From: Roridomyces roridus | Lineage: Eukaryota > Basidiomycota > Agaricomycetes > Agaricales > Mycenaceae | Direction of reading: 5' to 3' | Length of the DNA stretch: 64,000 bases | Assembly (NCBI GenBank): GCA_029378245.1 | Contig: JARKIF010000004.1 | Span: 2,604,001 to 2,668,000 of the forward strand | Shown: one piece after another, positions 34,352 through 45,544 of the stretch | How the letters are laid out: the number at the start of each line of letters is the position of its first letter | Numbering within the stretch: the first letter of the stretch is position 1 | The notes under the pieces: model-generated | What the model was told of the DNA's origin: nothing | Database searches by the model: none | Seen by the model: the letters and a program-made list of their open reading frames with translations, nothing else | Translations under genes and position numbers: made by a program

Positions 34352-36015
34352 TTACCCGTCCATCCGCACATACAAGTTACGCTTGCGCCACACCACACCC
34401 AGCGTCTCCCTTACCCAAGGCTCCTCGTCCACATACCCAACGTGTAGCTCGCGCAACAGTGGGTACAGACGACTCAGCGCGGTGAGAAACTGATGCGCAT
34501 CCCCAGGTGATATCGTCCCTGCATCCATACTCGCAATGGTGTTTGATAACGCATACGCCGGAGAGAGCCCCGCCAGCTGGAGGGTGAGGATTTCGAGGGT
34601 GGAAGGAAGACAGATAGTGCGTGAGACGATCCAGTCGAGAATGGTCTGGAGTCAACGTTTAGGTATGACATATGCAGCCAAATCGAAGAAAGACGCACAT
34701 GCAGAGGACCAGGCTCGGATTGCTTCGCCGTAATCGACGGAACGACGAGCGTGGGTTCTTCCGAATCCGACATATCATCATCAGCGGTTCCGATCCCGTC
34801 GAACGCAGTCTCATCATCGAGGACGGGCTCCCGCGTGTCCAACGATTTATCTGGTGGTCCAGGGAACATACGCAGGCCCGCACCGCCGTATTTTTTCACC
34901 AATGTAAGCCTGAGCTCTCGCAGCTCAGGGAACCGCACTGAGATGTCCGCCAGGACATCTACCGTGGGTGCAGTCGAACGCGGAAGGGAGAGTGACTGGA
35001 GGGGCACGGAGGTAGAAGAAATGTCGTCGAGGGCGAGAGAGAGATCTGTGGGAGACATGTCGGGGTGCCCCCCCAAGCCTGGACGTTTGCCGACGAGTGT
35101 CACAGCGTGCACGGGGCGGTTGGAGATGAACGCCCGCAGAACCTCGCGTGGGCCGATGAATTCGCGGAGGGCTGGAAGGAAGGAGGAGGGGATGTGCGAT
35201 GGGATACTGGACGGTGCAGCGTGGGCTGCTATTTGCAGGGACTCGACGTTCGGGCAATGATAAAGGAAGGAGAGAATTCCTTCACAGACCACCTCGAGCG
35301 AGAGGTGCGTAAGTTGGGGGAGTGGAGTAGCTCCGAATCCGAGGATAATCGCCATGCTTTGCGAGCTGTGATTCATGTGCAAGCGCTGCAGAGTATCGGC
35401 GGCGACGAGTGGAAGAGGAGCCGTATCCCAAGGACCTGGACGCGGCTCTCCTTCAATCCCAAACGCTCTGAGCCTCAGCGGCTCTCCATCCCAGGAAAGA
35501 ATAGGGCATCCGGAGAGTGTGAGGTCTTCGAGCACAGGAAGGGACCGCAAGACTCCCTGGACCGGTCCGTCGATGCGTAATTGGGTAATGTGCAACGTCC
35601 GCAAATTGCGATAAAGCGGAAGTGTCCGTATGAATGTCGAGTCAATCCTGGCGCACAGGGTGTCGAATTGGGAGATGTGTCGTATGTAGGGATACACCTG
35701 GGACAGCGGCTGGAAGTCGGGACCGCAGGCAACGAATCTGAGAGACCGAACGGAATCGGCGTTGTTTCCGAGTCTGTCCAGCCTCACAGCTGCACGGTGA
35801 AGCTGTTGAGTCCGTTGGATCCAATTGGCACGTTCGATACCGCGTCGGAGGACGCGCAAGTCGATACTTTGGTGTTGAATGGAAAGCGGGAAACAGATCT
35901 CGCGAAATGTCCTGCACACCGAACAAAGGCGGCGCAGTTGGCGGATTGAGCACAGGGAGAAACAGGCCAGCCAGAGTTCCACTGGGAGACGGTCGAGCGA
36001 GGCGGATGGAGGCAT
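34352..36015 (-). CDS. F-box protein
   Basis: Predicted substrate adaptor of an SCF ubiquitin ligase, 536 aa, two exons (34699-36015 and 34352-34645) with a 53-nt phase-0 intron. The F-box is at residues 8-45: LDRLPVELWLACFSLCSI, then LRRLCSVCRTFREICFP. The rest has irregular leucine-rich spacing (LRTLHITQL, LEDLTLSGCPIL, LTHLSLEVV, LRELRLTLV), as in the large expanded F-box/LRR-like families of Agaricomycetes. An acidic insert (DDDMSDSEEPT) sits near residue 420. The target is unknown. Confidence 0.85.
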
Positions 36016-36154
36016 GACGAAAGCTTGACGGGCGGCGCCAGCTCATGATTCGAATCTTGACAGGGACACCGCCTCCGGACTAGTTGGATGATTGTGCTTA
36101 CCAGAGGCTCGGTTGTGAGCCGCACCCCGAATGCGAGCCTATTGAATATTCTCG

Positions 36155-36420
36155 ATTTCGCGAACGATGAGCCTGGCCAGGGAGGAATCGAGGCTCAAAG
36201 ACAGTCAGGAGGAACTGGACTCGTGTCTCCAGTTAATTCCAAGTCAAATGGACTTGCCACAAGCAACGAAAGGTAGGGAAAAGGTGGGTTGGGAGCAGAC
36301 ACAGCGTGATTTGATTGTGAGCGTCAGGAGCAAGAGTGGCTTTGTCTGTTTGCTCCGCATCATCGGAAATTTGACCCGAATATGCTACTCAACATTAATT
36401 GACCATTAACCACCACTGGC
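36155..36420 (+). repeat. direct repeat R2, copy 1
   Basis: Shares TTCGCGAACGATG.GCCTGGCCA, GGAATCGAG.CTCAAAGACA, CTGGACTCGTGT..CCAGTTAATTC, GGTGGGTTGGGAGCAGACAC, GCGTCAGGAGCAAG and CATCATCGGA.ATTTGA with 37692-37945 in the same orientation. Confidence 0.75.
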
Positions 36421-37691
36421 ACAAGACGTGCCTTCGCTAAGCGCTTCGCTCCGGCAGCATTGTAACACCGAGCCCCTTTTCCTGCTCCTTTCGAATCTAC
36501 AACGAAATACATTGCCTGTACATGGATCCAAGATCGTCCCGCAGCCCGCTGAATCACTCACGTCGGCCTGTATTCCACCTCCGCGCATCATCAATCATCC
36601 TTCAAACTCTGCTCGCCTAAACGACGGCGGACCAATGGAAGTGCATGGTCAAGTCGGGATAGCAGGACGCCGGGCGATACAACGCGCGGCTAGCAAGAGG
36701 CCGCCGGGTCATAGCGCGCGCTGAGGAGGAAGGCGCGGGTCGGCAAGTGATGCGTTCACTCAAGTAAAAATGTATGAGCAGAATACCACACGCACCGTCG
36801 TGACCTTATTTCTCCGTATCCCGTCCGAGTCTTCCCCACGCTGAGTGTTGCGGAAATGCGCGTTTGAGACCCCGTAGAGAGTTGACTGCTTTGTTGGGAC
36901 TTGGACGCAGAGACAACGTGAGGAAGGCGAAGTTTCTGCGCGGCTGGGGGCGCGACGACATAAGTAACACCGGGGTCGATATTTTCGACTTGAGTGAGTG
37001 CGTCGATCCGGGGAATGGTCCAGCTCAGTCAGAAAGATGGGTCGAATGGAAGAGGACAGTTCACCGAGTAAGTACCAAGAAGCCGGCTCGAGGAGATTTG
37101 AGAAATCCTTTGAAGATTAGAGTCCCAGACAGCGCAATCAGTAAATTTTGAGCATCCTCAGGGACCAAGAATGAATAAGAGCAGGTAGCGGGAGGGATGG
37201 GTAGGAAGGAAAGTGGGTGTGGATGAGACCATGGCAGTCCAGTGTTTATGCGCATGCATGCCGGGTGACGCGTCATCCTTCAGCCAATAGTTGCTCCACC
37301 GAAGTTGTTCCGCGTCTCGAAAGCTGTGGATGCGTCGGTAGAGCAAAAGCAGAGGGATCCGAATTAGGAATACTTGCAGCAGGAGGCTCAGAGCGATGCC
37401 ATGGCTTCCGACATGCACACGTCGCTTCAATTGAGCCGAGGCTGTAAGTAGTATGAACTGGAAAGGCTGGAATATTCGAATGCTGTTAAACCCTGGCATT
37501 CGATTCGCGCGCGGAGTGGGGCTTACACCAAGCATATACGCCTTCGTGGGATGAAATGATGAGAGAGCTGTAGCGAAAGGATTTGATCGACAGCAAGATG
37601 AGGGAGGGAAACGAAAGGGGATTGCACAAATGGGGAAGGAACCAAACGAAGTCCCAAGATTCAGAACCGAGAGACATCTCGTCAAAGAACG

Positions 37692-37945
37692 GATAATTCG
37701 CGAACGATGGGCCTGGCCATGGAGGAATCGAGACTCAAAGACATCTGACAGTCAGGAGGCACTGGACTCGTGTCCTCCAGTTAATTCAAGTAAAATCGAC
37801 TTGCTACAGTCAATGAAAGGTGGGGAAAGGTGGGTTGGGAGCAGACACGACGTGCTTTTGATTGTGGGCGTCAGGAGCAAGGTGTGTGCCGCAGCATCAT
37901 CGGAGATTTGATCCGAATCATACACTCCTTACCATTAACCACGTT
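37692..37945 (+). repeat. direct repeat R2, copy 2
   Basis: Second copy of the 36155-36420 repeat, 1.54 kb downstream in the same orientation, with small indels and substitutions. The pair could be long terminal repeats of a short non-coding element, but the interior shows no retroelement proteins. Confidence 0.75.
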
Positions 37946-38523
37946 GCACCTGCAGCCACCACACCCCAAAATCTAACGGCAAACGTCTTTCCCCACTCCA
38001 TGACTTCATCCTGCGTTATCTCGGCGACAATACCCGACATGAGGCAAAACCTGCAAGTCCAGGCCTTTAATTCTTTCCCAGACTACGGACGGGCGCACTA
38101 CTGGCAGTATTACATCTAATCTAATAGATTAAATGCTGAGCTTCACAAAGGCTTGACGACCCAAAAATTGTTGTCCGCAGTCCCCGGTACCGTATTCAAG
38201 CTGACTACCTACAACACCCGCGCCTCAGCGGCGACCACTCTGACGACATCCCCGGGCAATCACCTCGGCGACTCAAGAAAGAAAGAGGAATCACTTCTGA
38301 CGCTAGGCTGGTGACAACTCGCAAAGGCCCGACCTCGCGTTCTCAACGTGCCATTACCGGTGTCATCGCAGACACGCAGAACGGACGGAGTCTAATTGCT
38401 TTGCTATCTGCCGTGCCGCCAACAGAATTCCCATGGAACCCTTGACAACATACGTATCGCGGCAACTCCTTCAGCGATTGGCTGAATGCCTAGACGCTCC
38501 CAGGGTGTCATAATTCTAGGTGA

Positions 38524-39912
38524 ATGGCTGTACAAAAGACGCGCTGCCCTTGTCTTTTGCCTCTTGACCACTGCGTGCAGGCACCCAGCTCTCCACGACA
38601 CATATCACGGCCCTCGTTCCTCTTTGCGTTGAAGCTCTTGCTGTCGGGATTTCGGGTGCCATCGCACAAACGTGTCTTCCCTTTGTTCTACATGCAGGTC
38701 GGTGTCGTCATTCCCCTCGTCGTTGTGCGCCTCACCTCCCTACAGACGCCCGAGTCACCACTCGACTCGCCGAGCACGCCTACGTGGAACGACCACCGGT
38801 GGTCAGAGCTCGTACCGCCCGAGTCAGGTCTGACCTTCGCCGTCATCTGGGATCCCGATCAAGACAGTATCCTGACCTTCTCCGCCCCTGCACTCTTCTC
38901 CGACTCGATATACGACATGGCACGCTCCCCCGACTCTCCCTCCGACACCGACGGCCGCTCGCAAATCCTCACCATCGGTCCCGGCCCATCATTCCTCTCC
39001 CCGTCCGAATACGCCTGTACTACGCCCCAGTACTTGCGGGAGAATCACGACTATCTGTTCCCCGAGTCGAGTACTCCAGGTCGGACGCGGCCTCAGACGC
39101 GCACCTCTTCGACTATGGATGGGTTGGATGTCTACCTCAGAGGGTCCATGCTGGGGCACGCACACAAATCAGAGCGCTATCGGTCGTGTTTCCGGGACTT
39201 GGACGGGGAATTTGCGTTTGACCCTCGGACTTCTTTCGCGTGTGCGTGGCAGGAGTACATGGAGAATGGAATTGGAGGCAAGGCAGATGATATGTCGAGC
39301 GACGAGGGATTTTATAGTCTCGACCATGACGCGAATAATATGGTGCGTTTCTTGTGACTCCCACATTTCATCAATTCTGACGATGCTTTCAAGTCCTCCG
39401 CATTTTCAGTCACAACGACATCGACCTCCAACTACGTCGAGGTCGAAAATGAGATGTACGACGACGACGACGGGGGAACGACCGCCTGGACTGCGCTCGA
39501 GCCACCGAACACCCCAGGATTTTCTCATGGTCTCATGTTCCCGCCCATCCACGCACCTGTTCCACGCCAGCCTCATAGATTGCATAAGCCCCGACCTCCC
39601 GCCTCGCCTGCCCTAGTTCTCCACCGACCGGAATACAACCACATCTCCTCGCCAAGGCCGCTTTCCTCTTTCCCACCTCCAACCCAGTCACCCCCTACGC
39701 GCCCCCGAACGCCCACCGCGCGTCTCGTGCGCTCCCTCTCCCTCCCCAAGCTCGCTCGCAGTTTCAGTTTCACGAGGAGCATCATCGCTGGCGTCGGGGG
39801 CGCAGACAAGGGCGGGTGGGTTTGGATTAGCGTGAAAGATAAGGATGATGGAGATGAGCCTCCTCCTCTTCCTCCTCCTCCTATGCCCATTATGCGTCGA
39901 GCGTCCGAGTGA
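38524..39912 (+). CDS. hypothetical disordered protein
   Basis: 445 aa in two exons, 38524-39342 and 39394-39912, joined by a 51-nt phase-0 intron. The protein is rich in Ser, Pro and Asp. It has a central region with WNDHRW, LTFAVIWDPDQDSIL and a stretch FACAWQEYMENGIGGK, then a Pro-rich C-terminal half with PTARLVRSLSLPKLARSFSF and a DEPPPLPPPPMP tail. A short hydrophobic stretch (VGVVIPLVVV) lies near residue 60; a start at the internal ATG near 38692 is possible. No domain is recognised. Codon use and a long open frame without stops support a real gene. Confidence 0.6.
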
Positions 39913-40817
39913 TACGCATGTACATTCTGGATACATTTTCCCTGGCCCCGCTGATCCTGTGGTTCTCGATGTACATAGATCCATCTCTGATATCTCCCGA
40001 CTACTGTACCACCACCTGTTCGTGTACATTTCTTGTCGGCGTACCAATGTAGAACCATACATACATACATACCACGGATTTTTCTCATGGAACTCATTTC
40101 ATGCCCTTCCCCGGAGTGACTCAAATGAGGGGCAACCACATAGCCAGGGGTACGATGATGAGGGAACTCGAAGCCCGAAAGCGCATCCGATTTTTCTTCT
40201 CGGAATGCACCCATGAGCGCTTCCGAGGTTTGAATTAATCCTGAATCGTCGTCTCCGCAATAATTTTAAAACAAACAGGGTCGTGCTCACCATCCAAGAT
40301 AATTTGACAGCCAGCTTAGAGGATCGCGGTGCCGTCCCGTGAGCCGTATTACGCTGAGGGGCCGGGTCCAAAGATAATCGATAACTTGAGGTCTGAAACA
40401 TGATGATCCACAATCTCCATGCCAATAGCGCATGCCAAACGCTGTTCGATCGCTGATCCCCGATCCGATGCGTCATGTCGTCACGGTTCAAGTGTGTCCC
40501 CTCCGCAGCCTAGTGTGGGTGCCTTTATACCCTGCGCGCCCGAAAACAACAAAATTCCCGCCGGGCCCACCCAAATTTCGAAGAAACGCGACACTCGGTA
40601 CTTCAAACAACACTGCATCATCAGCGCCCCTGCCTGCGTTTTATCAGCTGTCTGGCGCCCGCCTGTCAGCCGCCACCAACAGCAGTTACAGCACTCTTGG
40701 TTTTCCTTTCCCTCGCCCCGCCGCTGAAGCTGTAAGGCTCCCACAAGCCGCCTCCCCGCACGATGGCCTGCGTGCGCGTCGGCGCTGTGTCTGCTGTGGG
40801 TCTCCTTGGCCTTGCCA
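39913..40817. other. intergenic region
   Basis: A CATACATACATAC microsatellite lies near 40060-40075. No gene is supported. Confidence 0.4.
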
Positions 40818-41941
40818 ATGGTCTTACGATTAACCTTGACACAGTTTGCTTCCCCGCGCCGCGTCAGTCCGTACGCGCGTCCTTCGAGTGGCTCTTCTTC
40901 TTCTTCTTCAAGTTCTTCGCCCGCTCGCCGTGGACGCCTGCAGAAATCACTCAACGTCGATCCCACGTACACTGTGGACCCAGATCCATGCTCTCACAGG
41001 TCGCGAGGTCCCAGATTGGCGGCGTACCCGTTTTCAGCCCCGGCTCTATCATCTTCGATTTCTCCCTTTCCCTGTTTGGCAAACCCACCGCCGCCGGCGT
41101 CTTCCAATTTCACAGCGCCCACAGTGATATCACCGCAACACGAACCCTCCGCATCCGATTCCCGACCACCGCTCTCCCCCTCATACACCCTCATCACGCC
41201 TCACCTCGCCATAGCCGATCTCGACTTTGCGGAGAACGAGGAGCAGCTACAACGAGCAGGCGTCACGCATGTCGTTAGCGTCGTAGACGGTCGAGGTGCG
41301 TCTGTCTGCCATTTTCTCTTCTCCTTGTCCTTGAGTTGTTGACGACCTGGGCAGTGCACATCCCTGAACACATCCCGCCCACGCACCGCCTGCACGTACC
41401 TCTTTCGGATGCGCCGTTCGCAGAGCTCGTGGGTGCACTGGGACCCGTGGTAGACTGGGTGGGTCATGTCCTGCGTGCAGCGGGGGTCGTTCCGTCTGCC
41501 GATTTAAATGTGGGAGAAGAGTGCAAGCCAGGGAAGTATGAGGGAGGGCGAGGGGAGAACCAAGACGTGCGTATCCTCGTACATTGCGAACAAGGCATCT
41601 CGCGTTCGCCCGCCGTCAGCGCTGCCCTCCTCGTCGCGCTCCCCCTCGTCTTCGCCTCCGCCGACAATGACGACGACAGCGTGTCTGTGGCTGAATCCCC
41701 AGATACCCGAGAACCCGCGTTGCAGACGGCTACTTTGGGCTTGGGCTCGGAATCAGGCTCCCCGTGTAGCTCTCCGAGAAGACCACTCAGACGAGCGCTA
41801 TCCGCCCCGGCAGCCCTAGCGTACATCGCCGCCCGCCGGCCAGTCGCTGATCCGAATTGGGGATTCCGAGCGCAGTTGGGTGAGTGGGAGCGTGTGTGTG
41901 TGGCGGGATCGGAATCCAGTACTAGTGGGGATCCAGAGTAG
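40818..41941 (+). CDS. dual-specificity protein phosphatase
   Basis: Cysteine-dependent phosphatase expected to remove phosphate from Tyr and Ser/Thr. 354 aa in two exons, 40818-41295 and 41355-41941, with a 59-nt phase-1 intron. The active-site signature VHCEQGISRSP (Cys about 237) matches HCxxGxxRS. Upstream family features are YTLITPHLAIADLDF, the LQRAGVTHVVSVVDGR strand and a candidate general-acid Asp in VPLSDAP. Downstream RPVADPNWGFRAQL is the usual end of the DSP domain. A long acidic/Ser-rich loop (about residues 255-300) follows the signature, unusual in a compact DSP. The N-terminal 90 residues are a Ser-rich low-complexity region. Confidence 0.87.
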
Positions 41942-42910
41942 CTTTGTGCTGAAGAATTAATTCAAAGGCGCCGTCGGTTTCGAAGGGTTTCTCCAAATAC
42001 ACTAATACTCTTGTGTATGTATCTGTAACTGTGTTGTGAATCTTGAGAACCAAATGAAAAGATACAGAGACTCGGAAGGCGTCTGGTGCCAGATGGAGTG
42101 AAGAACGCACGCTTGACCGTCCACAAACAAGAGCAGTTGAAGTACGAGAAGTGAAAAGCCGTAGATAGACAGCTTTTTAAAAAGACGGTGGTGGTCAGAG
42201 GTAAGGGATACCAGACCACCGACCTGGAGCAATAGGATGACTTGTGGATGGAGAAAGACGTGATTGCGCACCTCAACGGGCCCAAAGTCGAACGAGCGTG
42301 ATGGACGAGTTGACACCGCGGAGCGTAGCCTTGCCCTCACCGTTTGCGGTGGTGACAGTACCCGTGCTTTGACGGGTAGACAGTCTTGGAATTTGGTGCA
42401 AACTTGGATGCATCCCAGGGTCCGCCGGCACTGGGATGACACTGAAAGATAAGAACAGGATCCGAGGCCATATTTTGCGTTGGCCTCTATACGTGGAGTA
42501 CCAGGTCACAAGGTTGTGATTTTGAAGACCGCTGACCATGTCTGGTGAACGATTAACGGAAATTCGAAGGCGTCGGAAGATGAGAGTAGGAATCAAGAGG
42601 AAACGTGGCACGGGAATCTGTGATATCGCATCATATCGGCCTCCTGATCGCATCACTGCTCTGGTAAAACGTTCGGAAGAGGACTGAGGTGAAAATTAGA
42701 CCGGTTCGACCGTCGTTTCGTATTTTTCATGTCGTATGGGGTAATGTAGGATAATGTACGACGATATTTGCTAGTGAGTTTTATCATCAACTCTCGACCA
42801 TCGGCTGCTCGGTTAACAAATTTCTGCTGCGAGGGTACTCATTCGATCACAAATGACTCGATCCGGGCTATATAATCTCCGGTCGACGGAGACGCTGCAG
42901 TAGATCCAAG
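41942..42910. other. intergenic region
   Basis: No supported gene. A TATATAA box for the next gene is at 42869-42875. Confidence 0.4.
42869..42875 (+). promoter_or_regulatory. TATA box of the GNAT gene
   Basis: TATATAA lies 36 bp before the start codon at 42911. Confidence 0.55.
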
Positions 42911-43627
42911 ATGTCCACGACCATCGTGATATTCGACCCCGCCAACGCATCGCACGCCGCTCTCCTCCCATCCTTCGCCGACATCCACATCGCGTGCATC
43001 GGAACCGATCATACCATCGCAACCTTCACGCCCCCTCTCAATCGAGACCGAATAATCCAATACTGGGAAGCCCAAGCTGCGGACGCCGTTCCCGGCAGAC
43101 GCATCATCTTCATGGCGCTGGCGGGGGATTCCGACGGGCAGCAGCAGCTCGCGGGGTATGTCGTCTTGTTCAGACCCCTCACAGAGACCGGTCCATTCCG
43201 CGGATCCGTTGAAAAGCTGCTCGTGTCTCCCGATTTCCGTCGTCGGTCTGTCCTTTTCTCTTCTCTTCAATTCACTGGAATGGCCCTCATGAGGAGTTCG
43301 ATTTAGGGGCTTGGCCAGGAAGTTGATGGACGCACTCGAAAGCGAGGCCAAGGCGCGCGGACAGACTCTCTTGGTGCGATCCATCCATACTACATCAGCA
43401 TAATATTGATTCTGAGGAATTCTAGACGTTGGATACCGAGACCGGAAGCCCAGCTGAGCTTGTGTACCCGAAACTCGGATACACCCAGGTGCGCGGAGGA
43501 AGCCTACCTATGAGTCGATGCTTGATTTTTCTGATGTTTTGGCAAGCTCGGGATTATACCAAACTACGGCGTGAGCCCCGTGGACAAGAGATTGAACCCG
43601 GGGACGTTCTTCTGGAAGCAGTTGTAA
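42911..43627 (+). CDS. GNAT-family N-acetyltransferase
   Basis: Acetyl-CoA-dependent acetyltransferase, substrate unknown. 181 aa in four exons: 42911-43245, 43307-43373, 43426-43488 and 43547-43627 (546 nt). Core GNAT elements are visible: strand LAGYVVLFRP, strand VEKLLVSPDF, the acyl-CoA loop RRRGLARKLMDALE formed across the first intron, then TLLTLDTETGSPAELVYPKLGYTQLGIIPNYG, whose last part is the typical late strand-turn (YxxLGY...G.IP.Y). The ending RLNPGTFFWKQL is characteristic of fungal members. Most likely a small-molecule acetyltransferase of the RimI-like/stress type. Confidence 0.85.
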
Positions 43628-44954
43628 TACCTATGGGGACCGGCAACGCGGGTGTGATCAACGGCAGCTTTGGCCTTGTTTGGTCTCCGATTGAAGGTAT
43701 CAAATCCATGTTCCCGCTGGTTCTGGTTTCCACACGCACTTGGCAGCTTAGCTACAGTGAAGAAAAATGTTTATTAGATCCATATACATGTGGCCCTGCA
43801 CGGGCTTCGAGATTTCAATGTTGTCTTGGCTCTGTACAGCATTGACTTTTCGGCACAATTTCAGCAACACCAGATATTGTATCTGCCACCATGTCCCTTG
43901 GTGTGCTTGGGGAGAAGAACACAAATTTTGTGTTCCCAGACTCTCAAACTGTGTCATTGGATGCTCTGTGGGGCCGTTTTGACTCTGGAATGGTTCATTT
44001 TCCGTGAGGTTGCACAAGCATCGTTCACGAGGTTTTTGTGTCCTAAAGCAGCACAAGCAGCCATTTTGGAGCTTGATTCTCTTGCCAGTGAGTTTTCTGA
44101 ACTCATAAGATGTCGATAATCATGTTTCCACCAAGTCAACCTCAAGTGGAACTAGAAAACGAACAATCCACGCGAGTTGATCACGAAATCAAAGCAAAAT
44201 GATGGGGCTTATAACTTTGTCAAATGGTCGAATATCGTCGGGGTTCACTGAGACAAAATCCTCTATATGCCTCCCTTCCCAGCGCTAGCTGGCCAGATTT
44301 TTCAAATCTGGTGCAAAATTCTGGGAATAGGGCTTGTCCGCTGAAAAACAATCATTATTCGTGTAATACGGGGGCAGACAAAAAAAAGCGGCCAGCTAGC
44401 ACTACTTTTCAGCTTATTTGGTGACTACTTTTAGTTTGGGGCTAAGTGAATGAGCTTCGTTGTAAAAAGTTATAAGACGTGCAAAGTGGGAACCGAAAAA
44501 TCGTCGGAACAAACAAGACCAAGCTGCCATCAGCGTCAGTGGTGATGCCGGTCCCCAATACCTAGTATTACCTACCGAGCTTGTAGAAGATAGCATGCGA
44601 AGAAATTCTTTCTCAGTTCAACGTCAGTTGAGGAATGGGTCCGATCTATGATGGCCTTGGATATGCGTGGGGAACGAGGCGTGGCAAGATGTGTCAGGAA
44701 CTGGGTTTATTTGCATCGGTTCGTATTGTATGTATCCGTACAGTTGATGTACAGCCTACGTAATACGGATGATATGAATCAGTCCTTCTATCTTCTTGAC
44801 TTCCACGTCCCCTGTCGCACTATCGTCCATTTGCGCACTCGAGTGTCTCCTCAATCCTGAGCCTCGTTGGCTCTAGCAGCCACCTCCGGCATGCATTTTC
44901 TGACAAGATGTGGTGGAGTGATCGACCGTGATCGACCGACGGTCGATCAACTTC

Positions 44955-45225
44955 GGTGACAAAGCTCCGAGCACAGCCTCATCGCCTCTTGCTTTCTGCC
45001 ACCACGTTGCCGACTACTTGACCCGCCCAAGGCTGAGTACTGAGTAGGCTTCCTAAAACACGCGAGTCTGTAACGTGAAGTCAAGAATCTCGAGCTCTGA
45101 GAACGCACGCCGACCCCGTCGCCCACCATGCTGTACAATTGGACGGACTCAATCTCAGGCCCTTCCCATGACTAACGCTCGCCCGATCTCAAGTGTTACT
45201 CGAAGATCACCTCTACGGAAGCAGG
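44955..45225 (+). repeat. dispersed repeat R1, copy 2
   Basis: Matches 53937-54205 in inverted orientation, e.g. AAAGCTCCGAGCACAGCCTC, GTTGCCGAC, AGTCAAGAATCTC, GAGAACGCACGCCGACCC and CTCGAAGA.C.CCTC..CGGAA, and 20655-20900 in direct orientation. It lies just outside the left DAAO-like gene. Confidence 0.75.
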
Positions 45226-45242
45226 CTGTATCGTAATTCACC

Positions 45243-45340
45243 CTCCCGCATCACTGGCTCTCGGAATGGACTCGAATCCATGAGCGTAGCGGCCTGTGGT
45301 CAAGTTGCTCGGCTCCCGTGCGTGCTACAAGTATAACCCT
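45243..45340 (-). repeat. tRNA-like element
   Basis: The minus strand has GGATTCGAGTCC (a good B box) with flanking pairing TGGA/TCCA, preceded by a GGAGCCGAGCAACTTGACC segment. No full cloverleaf could be closed, so it is likely a SINE or pseudogene. Confidence 0.35.
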
Positions 45341-45544
45341 GTATGGATATCTGACTCAAGACTCCTCCGAGATAGTGACCACAAGGAAAGTAGCTCCATT
45401 TGCCACGTTTAGGAGAACTGACTTCATGCATTGAAACTCCGCTTGTCCGCGAGCCCATTCCCCGGCAGCTGGGGATCACGATATCGCCTCGAGCCGGTGC
45501 AAGTCGTCAAGAATTAGCGCAATTCCAGCAAGAAATTATATTAT

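Larger units (their letters stand above)
36016..38523. other. intergenic with a 250-bp direct repeat
   Basis: 2.5 kb without a supported gene. A direct repeat occupies about 36155-36420 and 37692-37945. The sequence between has no recognisable coding content. Confidence 0.45.
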
